From Mesorhizobium tianshanense (GTDB lineage: Bacteria; Pseudomonadota; Alphaproteobacteria; Rhizobiales; Rhizobiaceae), in contig NZ_VLKT01000015.1 of NCBI RefSeq assembly GCF_007830515.1, positions 62,001 through 126,000 on the forward strand: a stretch of DNA of 64,000 nucleotides, written 5' to 3'. Below are positions 8,604-15,382 of this stretch, in pieces. Each line of letters opens with the position of its first letter. Position 1 is the first letter of the stretch. A program made the position numbers and the translations under genes. Below the pieces are notes generated by a model, which saw nothing but the letters and a program-made list of their open reading frames with translations, was not told the origin of the DNA and made no database searches.

Positions 8604-10343
8604 TCAGCTTGGTTCAAGCAGCAGGAAGGCAAGGAACAGGACGACAAGCGCGAGCAGCACCGAGACCACTTTCCAGAAGGCGACGGGATCCCGCTCGACG
8701 AGAGGAATCGAACCGCGTGTGCCGAACGCCGGATTGGGCGTGCGCATGTCTGCCAGAAATTCGCTCAGGGCTTCCTGACGGCGCAGCGGCGAAGGATGCA
8801 CCGCTTTTCGAAGTGCCCCGTCGACCCAAACCGGCACGCGCGGATCGAGCGAGGGTGCCGGGACGTATGAGACCTTCGCCTGTGCGCGAGGGGTGCGCGC
8901 ACGCGCCATTTGGCCGCCATAGGGCAGTCGCCCCGTCAGCATTTCGTAGGCGATGACGCCGAGGGAGAACAGGTCGGAGCGTTCGCTGCCGTCCTTGCCG
9001 AGAATGTATTCCGGCGCCGAGTACTGGACGGTGCCGAGCATTTCTCCGGCGTCGAGGTCAGGGAGTGCCTCCAGGACGCCTGCGACGCGGACCGATCCGA
9101 GGTCGATGATCTTCACCGTGCCCTCGCGATCTATCATGACGTTCTCGGGGCGCAGGTCCTGATGCAGCATTTCCTTGCGGTGAAACGCGCGTAGCCCACG
9201 GGCGACCTGCTCGACAATGCCGCGCACCGTCTCGAGACTCGGCGCTGGATTGTCGGCCATCCACTGACGGAGGGTCTGTCCCTCGATATACTCGGTGGCG
9301 ATGTAGAGACTTTTCCGCTGGCGGGGCACAGCCGCCGGACTGACCACATGCGGCGAGTAGATGCGGCGGGCGATCCATTCCTCCATCGCAAAGCGGCGCA
9401 GATGGTCGGCGTTGTCGCGCAGGCCGATCGAAGGAACCTTCAGAGCGACGCGATCTCCGCTTTCCAGATCGGTCGCGAGAAAGAGATGGCTGCGGCTGCT
9501 GGCATGGAGCGATCGAAGGATGCGATAGCCTTCGAAATCGCAAGGAGGCTGCGGCAGGGCGGCGGGCTGCAGCGCATCGGCTTCGCCGAGCGCCGTGTCG
9601 GCATCGGTCGGCGGCAGGGCATCGATGCGCACGATCTGGATGGTGAGATTGTCGGCACTGCCGTTGGACAGGGCCAGGGCGACGATGTCGCGTGCGGCCT
9701 TGTCAAGGTCGGCTGCTTCAGCGACACAGGCCGCGAGCGCGCGTGGTGGTACATGGTCGTGAACGCCGTCCGTCGTCAAGACGAAGACGTCGCCGGCCTC
9801 GATCTCGACCCGGCGGTAGTCGATCTCGACAGAGGCCGACAGGCCGAGCGCGCGGGCGAGATAGCTTTCCTCCGCTGAGAGCTCGACGCGGTGATCGTTC
9901 GTAAGCTGCTCGAGACTGCCGTCGACCAGCCGCCACACGCGGCTGTCGCCGACGTGAAACACGTGCGCCTGGCGGCCCTTCAAGACAAGCGCGCAGAAGG
10001 TCGTGAGATAGCCGCGGTTGCGATCGGATGTCCCGCTGTTCTGGGCGTTCAACCACGAATTCGCGGCGGCGATCACGCGGCTTGCCGCGATCTTTACTGT
10101 CCAGGTGTCGGACGTGCAATAGTAGTCGTCCAGGAAGCTCTTGACCGCCGTTTCGGCGGCCACGTGGGCGACGGGGCTCGACGATATGCCGTCGGCCAGC
10201 GCGAACGCCGCGCCCTTCAGGGTGAGGACCCTGCCAACCGGAACCAGCGTGCCGTGGAAGTCCTGGTTCAGAGGCTTCCGTCCCGCCACGGAATGCTGGC
10301 CGATCGTTACCGCGAGTTTCTGTCGGCTAAGGTCCTGAAGCAT
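8604..10343 (-). CDS. PP2C phosphatase / Ser-Thr kinase fusion with C-terminal membrane anchor
   Basis: This is a 579-residue two-enzyme protein. Residues 1 to about 240 form a PP2C-type phosphatase (ALADGISSS, VFHVGDSRVWRL, FVLTTDGVHDHV, SADNLTIQIV). Residues about 265-530 form a Hanks-type kinase with VALKVPS (ATP lysine), HQDLRPENV (catalytic loop, HRD changed to HQD) and IDLGSV (DFG changed to DLG). The last 22 residues are a membrane helix (VLLALVVLFLAFLLLE). Similar kinases are known next to nirBD and nitrate transporters, for example PA1782 of Pseudomonas aeruginosa. ATG 10343 follows a GGGAGAG ribosome site; a longer frame upstream is only the antiphase of the transporter gene. Confidence 0.88.
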   Translation of the reverse strand: MLQDLSRQKLAVTIGQHSVAGRKPLNQDFHGTLVPVGRVLTLKGAAFALADGISSSPVAHVAAETAVKSFLDDYYCTSDTWTVKIAASRVIAAANSWLNAQNSGTSDRNRGYLTTFCALVLKGRQAHVFHVGDSRVWRLVDGSLEQLTNDHRVELSAEESYLARALGLSASVEIDYRRVEIEAGDVFVLTTDGVHDHVPPRALAACVAEAADLDKAARDIVALALSNGSADNLTIQIVRIDALPPTDADTALGEADALQPAALPQPPCDFEGYRILRSLHASSRSHLFLATDLESGDRVALKVPSIGLRDNADHLRRFAMEEWIARRIYSPHVVSPAAVPRQRKSLYIATEYIEGQTLRQWMADNPAPSLETVRGIVEQVARGLRAFHRKEMLHQDLRPENVMIDREGTVKIIDLGSVRVAGVLEALPDLDAGEMLGTVQYSAPEYILGKDGSERSDLFSLGVIAYEMLTGRLPYGGQMARARTPRAQAKVSYVPAPSLDPRVPVWVDGALRKAVHPSPLRRQEALSEFLADMRTPNPAFGTRGSIPLVERDPVAFWKVVSVLLALVVLFLAFLLLEPS

Positions 10344-10358
10344 CGATCTCTCCCGGAG

Positions 10359-10394
10359 GAGCACGGTCCCGCGCGCCGTGGCGGGACCGTGCTC
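10359..10394 (-). promoter_or_regulatory. Perfect 14-bp hairpin between transporter and kinase genes
   Basis: Arms at 10359-10372 and 10381-10394 are exact inverted copies (GAGCACGGTCCCGC) with an 8-base loop. It fills the gap between the transporter stop (10400) and the kinase ribosome site. No T-run follows on the minus strand, so it is more likely an RNA-stability or processing element, or a translational control hairpin, than a terminator. Confidence 0.65.
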
Positions 10395-10399
10395 CAGGT

Positions 10400-11260
10400 C
10401 TACTCGGCCGCCACTGCGGCTGCGCGCCGGCCGTCGCCGTGCCGGTCGGAGGGGCGGGGCCGCTGGGGCGATGTCTTGTAATGCGTGGCGTACATCATCG
10501 CGCCGACGAAGGTGACGCCGCCAACGAGGTTGCCGACGACGGTCGGGATCTCGTTCCACAGGAAGTAGTCGGTCCAGGTGAACTGGCCGCCCAGCATGAT
10601 GCCCGAGGGGAAGAGGTACATGTTCACGATGGAATGCTCGAAGCCGAGGTAAAAGAAGACGAGGATCGGCATCCACATGGCGATGACCTTGCCCGACACG
10701 GTGTTCGACATCATCGCGGCGACCACGCCGGTCGAGACCATCCAGTTGCACATCACCGCCCGCACGAAGAGCGTGAGCATTCCTGAAAACCCGGCCGCGG
10801 CGTAGCCGAGCGTTCGTGCCTCGCCGATGTGGCCGATCTTCTGTCCGACCGCATCCGGCTCCTGGCTGAAACCCATCGTGAAAATGATCGCCATGAACAC
10901 TGCGGTCGTCATGGCGCCCGCGAAGTTGCCGATGAACACCAGTCCCCAGTTGCGCAGCACCCCGGCGACGGTGACACCCGGCCGCTTGGCGATGAGTGCC
11001 AGCGGAACCAGTGTGAAAACGCCGGTCAGCAGGTCGAAGCCCATCAGGTAAAGCATGCAGAAGCCGACGGGGAAGAGCAGCGCGCCGACCAGCGGCTGTC
11101 CGGTGTTGACGGTGATCGTCACGGCGAAGGCTGCGGCAAGAGCGAGGATGGCGCCGGCCATGTAGGCCCGGATCAGCGTGTCCTTGGTGGACATGAACAC
11201 CTTGGATTCCCCGGCATCGATCATTTTTGCCGTAAGTTCCTGGGGTACGACGTAAGACAT
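10400..11260 (-). CDS. Formate/nitrite transporter (FNT) family channel
   Basis: This is a 286-residue inner-membrane protein with about six hydrophobic segments and FNT signatures: AGAILALAAAFA near residue 36, FVRAVMCNWMV near 160-170 and FEHSIVNMYLFPSG near 205. FNT proteins such as NirC and FocA pass nitrite or formate. The position behind nirD argues for nitrite. It has an AGGAA ribosome site and starts 27 bases after nirD. The C-terminal tail is Arg/Ala-rich and cytoplasmic. It looks intact although nirB is gone. Confidence 0.9.
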   Translation of the reverse strand: MSYVVPQELTAKMIDAGESKVFMSTKDTLIRAYMAGAILALAAAFAVTITVNTGQPLVGALLFPVGFCMLYLMGFDLLTGVFTLVPLALIAKRPGVTVAGVLRNWGLVFIGNFAGAMTTAVFMAIIFTMGFSQEPDAVGQKIGHIGEARTLGYAAAGFSGMLTLFVRAVMCNWMVSTGVVAAMMSNTVSGKVIAMWMPILVFFYLGFEHSIVNMYLFPSGIMLGGQFTWTDYFLWNEIPTVVGNLVGGVTFVGAMMYATHYKTSPQRPRPSDRHGDGRRAAAVAAE

Positions 11261-11287
11261 GATTGGTTCCTTCTCGGTCGGAGCCGC

Positions 11288-11629
11288 TCAGGCGGCAGCG
11301 AAGTTGCAGGTCAGGTCGAGGTAAATCCGGCCGTCTTCGAGCCGGACGGGAAACGTGTTCGTGCTTCCCTCGTCGGCGCCCTGGGCGGTGCCGGTCTCCA
11401 GCGAGATCACCCAGTTGTGGAGCGGGCACGTGACGCAGCCGTCATGGACGATGCCCTGGCTGAGCGGCCCGTTGCGGTGGGGGCATTTGTCTTCCAGCGC
11501 GAAGATCCGGTCGTCCACGGTGCGGAACACGGCGATCGTCATGTCGCCGTTTTTGACGCAGCGCGCGCCGCGCCGCGGGATGTCGTCGATCGTACCGATC
11601 GCTACCCTGTTCGCGGACATCGCGTTCAT
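11288..11629 (-). CDS. nirD: Nitrite reductase small subunit (Rieske-type)
   Basis: NirD is the small subunit of assimilatory NADH-nitrite reductase. The 113-residue protein has the Rieske pattern CPHRNGPLSQG followed by CPLHNW, that is, Cys-x-His with a second Cys-x-x-His, for a 2Fe-2S cluster. The ATG overlaps the nirB TGA as ATGA, the usual coupled arrangement; an ATG three codons later is possible. The large subunit upstream is deleted, so NirD has no partner encoded here and may be an orphan relic that still reads through. Confidence 0.93.
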   Translation of the reverse strand: MNAMSANRVAIGTIDDIPRRGARCVKNGDMTIAVFRTVDDRIFALEDKCPHRNGPLSQGIVHDGCVTCPLHNWVISLETGTAQGADEGSTNTFPVRLEDGRIYLDLTCNFAAA

Positions 11630-11852
11630 TCCGCTGCCTCCTTGAAGTCGATGCGCGCCATCGGCCTGAACGCGATCTCCTCGAACTCCTGCTCGCCCGA
11701 CAGCACCGGCGACAGCATGATGCGGTCGTAATTCACGCGCGTTTCGGCGTTGAAGATGGTGATCCGTAGCGGTCCGGCGCGGCCTCCAGCAGGTGCTCCA
11801 GCATCCTGCCCGGCGCCATGCCGTTGCCGATGATGACGAGCTTCTCGGACAT
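11626..11852 (-). pseudogene. nirB: nirB remnant: internal deletion and frameshift
   Basis: ATG 11852 begins MSEKLVIIGNGMAPGRMLEHLLE, the NAD/FAD-binding N-terminus of the nitrite reductase large subunit. A one-base loss near 11763 shifts the frame; in the shifted frame the text continues ITIFNAETRVNYDRIMLSPVLSG, again NirB. It then jumps at about 11670 to FRPMARIDFKEAAE and a stop that overlaps nirD. I read the final part as the natural C-terminus. NirB is normally around 800 residues, so roughly 2.2 kb (Fe-S, siroheme and most FAD/NAD domains) is missing. The gene cannot make an enzyme. Confidence 0.85.
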
Positions 11853-11870
11853 CGATCGGTCTCCCGCCGC

Positions 11871-11954
11871 CTATTCGACCGGCCGGAGCATGGCCTTTTC
11901 GGCCAGCGTTGCGTCCGCTTCGGCCGAGCGCACGGCTGCGGTGGGGTTGATCAT
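11871..11954 (-). CDS. 27-residue small ORF at the head of the nir remnant operon
   Basis: ATG 11954 has an excellent GGAGGAAAAG ribosome site and runs 27 codons (MINPTAAVRSAEADAT ... MLRPVE) to TAG, 18 bases before the nirB remnant. It is the first reading frame after the leader. It may be a natural leader peptide, or a scar joining the start of one lost gene to the end of another (a nitrate-transporter gene would be expected here). I recognise no family. Confidence 0.4.
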   Translation of the reverse strand: MINPTAAVRSAEADATLAEKAMLRPVE

Positions 11955-12000
11955 CTTTTCCTCCGTTCGCGGCGCGATGACGCTGCCGTTTGGCTGAAAC

Positions 12001-12071
12001 GAAAAAGCCGCCGGCCAAGTCTGCCGCGCCCGTAGATCCGGAGTCGCGAGAAGAACCTGATCGGCGGCTTT
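12001..12071 (-). terminator. Intrinsic attenuator in the nir leader
   Basis: On the minus strand AAAGCCGCCG (12071-12062) pairs perfectly with CGGCGGCTTT (12013-12004), followed by TTCGTTT. The 48-base interior may fold further. It sits directly after the two hexaloop hairpins and before the first ribosome site, the arrangement expected for NasT-controlled antitermination. Confidence 0.7.
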
Positions 12072-12078
12072 GCCTGAT

Positions 12079-12120
12079 GCGCCCGACATTGGACGCGTAT
12101 CTGATTGCCCTACAATGGGC
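12079..12120 (-). ncRNA. Tandem hexaloop (ANTAR/NasT-type) antiterminator RNA
   Basis: Two hairpins lie within 42 bases on the minus strand. The first is GCCC-ATTGTA-GGGC at 12120-12107. The second is GCGTCC-AATGTC-GGGCGC (one G-U pair) at 12096-12079, after a 10-base linker. Both loops have six bases with A at position 1 and G at position 4, the defining features of ANTAR-protein RNA targets. NasT is the ANTAR protein that antiterminates nitrate/nitrite reductase leaders. The predicted transcript start (about 12123) is immediately before the first hairpin and an intrinsic terminator follows. nasT itself is not in the window. Confidence 0.8.
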
Positions 12121-12133
12121 CTGCAAGAGATCA

Positions 12134-12150
12134 GGCAGGAACCGTGCCAA
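12134..12150 (-). promoter_or_regulatory. Sigma-54 (-24/-12) promoter
   Basis: Minus-strand TTGGCACGGTTCCTGCC matches the RpoN consensus YTGGCACG-N4-TTGC except for CTGC in place of TTGC. The invariant GG (12148-12147) and GC (12136-12135) have the required 10-base spacing. The start of transcription would fall near 12123. Confidence 0.8.
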
Positions 12151-12240
12151 CTGCGTGCGGCTCGAATTTATAGAGAGGAATCAAGGAAGGGGGAGAAAAG
12201 CAGCCGGCGGACCGAACGACAGGGACGCTGCGGATTGTGC

Positions 12241-12271
12241 AGTGCATTGCACACTATTTGTGCAATGCACT
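12241..12271. promoter_or_regulatory. NtrC-type binding site inside a 13-bp perfect inverted repeat
   Basis: Arms AGTGCATTGCACA and its exact reverse (12241-12253, 12259-12271) flank CTATT. The centre TGCACA-N5-TGTGCA (12247-12263) has the length and half-sites of NtrC sites (TGCACC-N5-GGTGCA). It lies about 100 bp upstream of the sigma-54 promoter, a normal enhancer distance, and begins at the stop codon of the nrtA/nasS fragment. It could alternatively be a terminator, but there is no T-run. Confidence 0.65.
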
Positions 12272-12732
12272 CAAGTGCGAGATTTTTCACCACCTGCGCC
12301 GAGGCTTGCCAGATCCAGCGCCTCCGGGTCGAAGACCTTGCCGTCAAAGAATCCGTCCGGTCCCAGGACGAGGCTGGCCCTGGCGGAGCCCACCGGCGTG
12401 GTCTTGGTCAGCGCGCCCTCGACCTTGGCGTTGGCGGCGGGCAACGCCACGCCCAGCGGCTTGAGGGCCTCTCGATAGAGGTCGGGGCGGTAGGAGCCGA
12501 GCGCGATTTCAGCGTTGACCCGGCTGTGATCGACATCACCCCAGCGCATCATCTGGCTGTAAAACCAGAGCGCATGATCCTTCCAGGGGAAGTTCGCGGC
12601 CTTGTCGAAGGGCAGGTAGAAGTCGGCCACGTCGACAATCCGCCCGCCGAGGTGCAGGCGGCCGGTCAGGATCGGCATCTGCATCGCGGCAGAGAGACCG
12701 AGATGGCCGGGCTTCTCCATGATCGCGGCCAG
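12271..12732 (-). pseudogene. C-terminal fragment of an NrtA/NasS-type nitrate-binding protein
   Basis: About 150 residues from LAAIMEKPGHLG to the stop resemble the C-terminal third of NrtA/CmpA/NasS proteins. The clearest part is the motif AANFPWKDHALWFYSQMMRWG, followed by YRPDLYREAL, LPAANAKVEGAL and LGPDGFFDGKVFDP. The N-terminal two thirds are absent; the upstream sequence in any frame is unlike the family. NrtA is the periplasmic nitrate-binding subunit of an ABC transporter, and NasS is the cytoplasmic nitrate sensor that sequesters NasT. I cannot tell which this was. It marks the upstream edge of the decayed cluster. Confidence 0.75.
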
Positions 12733-13070
12733 GTGCGGCTGGCAGGGTCTTGGCACCGCGGTGCATCGCGCGCATCCGGCTGGCCCGTTGGTGACGAGTA
12801 GCCGCCATTCCGCCAACGGCCACAGAAGAGCTGAACCCTGGGGCGTGCTCTAAAAAATCTGCGTGGACAGCAATGGGGTTGAAAGCCGAACGCAGCTATC
12901 CGCTAAGCGCGCGCTCGGTAGCGGACTGACGGCTTCCGGCCCCACTCCGGTCATTCCACAGACATAACGGGGATGGCCGTTCCTGGCGCTACCTGCTCGT
13001 TCCGATCGACGAGACGAATGGCAACTTTCCACCGATAGTGTTGATTGTGGGGCGTATGCTTATCTAACGA

Positions 13071-13499
13071 TCAGTCGATCGCCTCGATACCTTGCGCCTT
13101 CAAGCGTTCGAGATGGTCCTTCATTTCCTTCAGCCGTTCGGGGGAGTGGCCTTGCCACTCGGTGACCTCGCCCGTGACCCGGAGCGGCTCGCGGGAGCGA
13201 TAGGACTGCGTCGGATTGCCGGGGAATTTCTTGTCCGTCAGGTTGGGGTCGTCCACGATCGGGCCGGTCGGCTCCACGATGTAGATCCTTTCCCGTCCGG
13301 TGCCGGCGGCCAACTCGGCGCCCCAGATGGCCGCATCCAGCGTGCCGGTGAGATAGACCCACGACGCCTGCTTCCGCGTGCCGTAATTGGAGCTGTAGCC
13401 GGCCGCGATCAGGTCTCCCGGTTTCAGGTCGGTCCGGGTGTCGTGGTAGAATTGGCGCAGGGTTGTGTTGTCGGGGGCTGCCATCGCTTCGCTGCTCAT
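13071..13499 (-). CDS. arr: NAD+-rifampin ADP-ribosyltransferase (Arr)
   Basis: Arr enzymes inactivate rifamycins by ADP-ribosylating them with NAD+. The 142-residue frame has the full family pattern: FYHDT near the N-terminus (catalytic His; usually FYHGT), GYSSNYG, VYLTGTLDAAIWGAELA (Tyr), YIVEPTGPIVDDPNLTDKKFPGNPTQSYRS with the Asp, and EPLRVTGEVTEWQGH. It is a single gene between the decayed nir cluster and the vWA gene, with an acceptable GGGA ribosome site. Chromosomal arr homologues are widespread in environmental bacteria; whether it confers resistance here is not known. Confidence 0.9.
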   Translation of the reverse strand: MSSEAMAAPDNTTLRQFYHDTRTDLKPGDLIAAGYSSNYGTRKQASWVYLTGTLDAAIWGAELAAGTGRERIYIVEPTGPIVDDPNLTDKKFPGNPTQSYRSREPLRVTGEVTEWQGHSPERLKEMKDHLERLKAQGIEAID

Positions 13500-13618
13500 C
13501 CTATTATCCCAGGGCGCCGTGGTGCCGGTAGCACTATTCCATGCACGTCATCGGAAACAAGCGACTGGCCGGGCGGGTTCCTGTCGCGAGCAATCGACAC
13601 TGGCGTCGAACTACGCTC

Positions 13619-15274
13619 CTATTGAACCGTCAGCTCGGCTCGTTCGCCGGCTTTGATCGTCACCGTACTTTCCTTCGAACTGTTGTCCGACTTCTCCGAG
13701 ACGACCACGTAATCGCCGGCCGGCAGCGCCGCCTGGTACTTCTCGTCATAAGCGTAGCCGAGCGATTTGCGGTTGCCGTTGAGGTCCTTCTTCGGATTGA
13801 AAATCTCGATCTTCGAGGCGCCTGGCGCGGTGACCGCCAGCACGCCGGCGTTCAAGGCGACTTTCAGATCCTGAAACTCGCCGGCCTTGACGCTGAACGG
13901 CTGCTCGGCGACGGCAAGGTCGACCTCGGCAATCAACACATAGTCGTCGGGCGGCAGATCGAACTTGCTGTCGGGGCCATAGGCATAGGTCACCTCTTGC
14001 CTCGTTCCGTCGATCTTCTTCTTTGCCTTGAACACCTTGAAGCCGATGCCCGAACCGTCGGCCTTGTCGCCACCGGCCGTATAGTAGGCGTTGGCAACGA
14101 CATGTCCGACGCCGACGATGATATCCTTGTCGATGATCCTGCCGGCAGCGAGCTGGATGGTTTCGGTGACCTCGCCCTTCCCGATCGTGACCGTCACTTT
14201 CTGGTCGCCGGCCGGCAACACGACTTTCGTGTCGCCATAATAGGTCGCGGGCATATCGACGCCCGGATAGGCGATCACGACAGCCGCGCCATCGGCCACA
14301 TCCGCTCCCTCACTTGGCCTGGGATGAAGGATGAGCGTGCCGGCATTCAGGATGAAGAGGGGGTTGTAGACCTGGCCCGCCTCGACCTTGGCCTTCTGTT
14401 CGGTCCTGGCCTCGCCATAGCTCGCGACGACGACATAGTCGCCCGGCTCCAGATTGCCCTTGTAGGCGCCGTACTCGGTGGTGACGTAATCGCCGCGCGT
14501 GCCGTCGGATCTTGCCTTGTAGATCTCCCAGGCATTGCCGTCGGTGATGGGATCGCCGCCCTCGGCTAGCGCCACGGCCGGCACGAAGTTGAACTCCGGC
14601 TTTTCCGGCTCGGGAGCCAGCGGCGGCGCAGGCGCTGGTTCGGGTGCCGGTGCAGCGGCAATGGTTTCGACCAGCGCATTCTGCAGTGCTTGCTCGTCGG
14701 ACGCCTGGATGTATTTGCCGCCGGTGTTATCGGCGAGGCAAGCGACCTGCTTGCCCTCGTCCGCGGTCAGGCCGAAGCCGACGACGTCCGCAGTGAAGTC
14801 GACCCCGGCAGCCTCCAGTTCCTTGCCGAGCGCGCAAGGATCGCCATTGCAGGTCTCGAGCCCGTCGGTGATGAGGATGACGGTGGCCTTGTCCTCGGTG
14901 TATTTCAGCGCCTCGGCCGCCTGCCTGACGGCTGATGTCAGCGGCGTCTTGCCGAGGAATTTCAGGCTGTCGGCGGCAACGGAAACAGCGCTCGCCGCAC
15001 CGGCCTGCGGCGGAACGATGAGCTCGATATCCTCGCAACTGCCCTTCTCGCGATGGCCATAGGCCATGAAGCCGATTTCCCTGTCGGCGGGGACCGACTG
15101 CAGCACGGTTCTGAGCGATTCGCGGGCGATTTCGAGCTTGGGCTTGCCGTCGATCTGCGCCCACATGGAGCCGGAGGCATCGAGAATGACGATGACACGG
15201 TCGGCGGCAAGCCCAAGCGTCGTCATCCACAACAGGAGCATCGCGGCAGCGACGCTCCGTGCAAGTCCCGCCAT
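13619..15274 (-). CDS. vWA-domain protein with repeated beta-sandwich units
   Basis: The protein has 551 residues and a signal peptide (MAGLARSVAAAMLLLW ... GLAA). A von Willebrand A domain over about residues 25-210 has the MIDAS metal site DASGSMW (33-39). Three successive units of about 85 residues follow, each with a variant of GDYVVVASYGEA ... LNAGTL. It is presumably periplasmic and may bind protein or ligand partners through the MIDAS site. ATG 15274 was chosen for its GGGGGAG ribosome site and signal peptide; the longer frame has neither. It stands alone, before the divergently controlled regulator gene. Confidence 0.85.
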   Translation of the reverse strand: MAGLARSVAAAMLLLWMTTLGLAADRVIVILDASGSMWAQIDGKPKLEIARESLRTVLQSVPADREIGFMAYGHREKGSCEDIELIVPPQAGAASAVSVAADSLKFLGKTPLTSAVRQAAEALKYTEDKATVILITDGLETCNGDPCALGKELEAAGVDFTADVVGFGLTADEGKQVACLADNTGGKYIQASDEQALQNALVETIAAAPAPEPAPAPPLAPEPEKPEFNFVPAVALAEGGDPITDGNAWEIYKARSDGTRGDYVTTEYGAYKGNLEPGDYVVVASYGEARTEQKAKVEAGQVYNPLFILNAGTLILHPRPSEGADVADGAAVVIAYPGVDMPATYYGDTKVVLPAGDQKVTVTIGKGEVTETIQLAAGRIIDKDIIVGVGHVVANAYYTAGGDKADGSGIGFKVFKAKKKIDGTRQEVTYAYGPDSKFDLPPDDYVLIAEVDLAVAEQPFSVKAGEFQDLKVALNAGVLAVTAPGASKIEIFNPKKDLNGNRKSLGYAYDEKYQAALPAGDYVVVSEKSDNSSKESTVTIKAGERAELTVQ

Positions 15275-15382
15275 GAAAATCTCCCCCTCGTCAGTCAGCG
15301 CCAGTCCGGGGAAGCTATTTGACGCGGCGTCAGGACACAAGCCCGGACGATGGGCGTGGGCCACAGATTGAGCCAGGCCGAC

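Noticed and set aside
8604..11429. A 941-residue open frame covering kinase, transporter and nirD on the minus strand
   Set aside because: Only the last 579 residues have domains. The first part is the out-of-frame text of the transporter and nirD genes and lacks a ribosome site at its start; the real start is ATG 10343.
12241..12271. ANTAR hexaloop within the 13-bp inverted repeat
   Set aside because: The loop is five or seven bases and lacks G at position 4, and it lies upstream of the predicted transcript start. It fits a DNA-binding site better than an RNA element.
12817..13070. A hidden gene between the nrtA/nasS fragment and arr
   Set aside because: No frame has a ribosome site or similarity; codon use is irregular. 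It is treated as intergenic.
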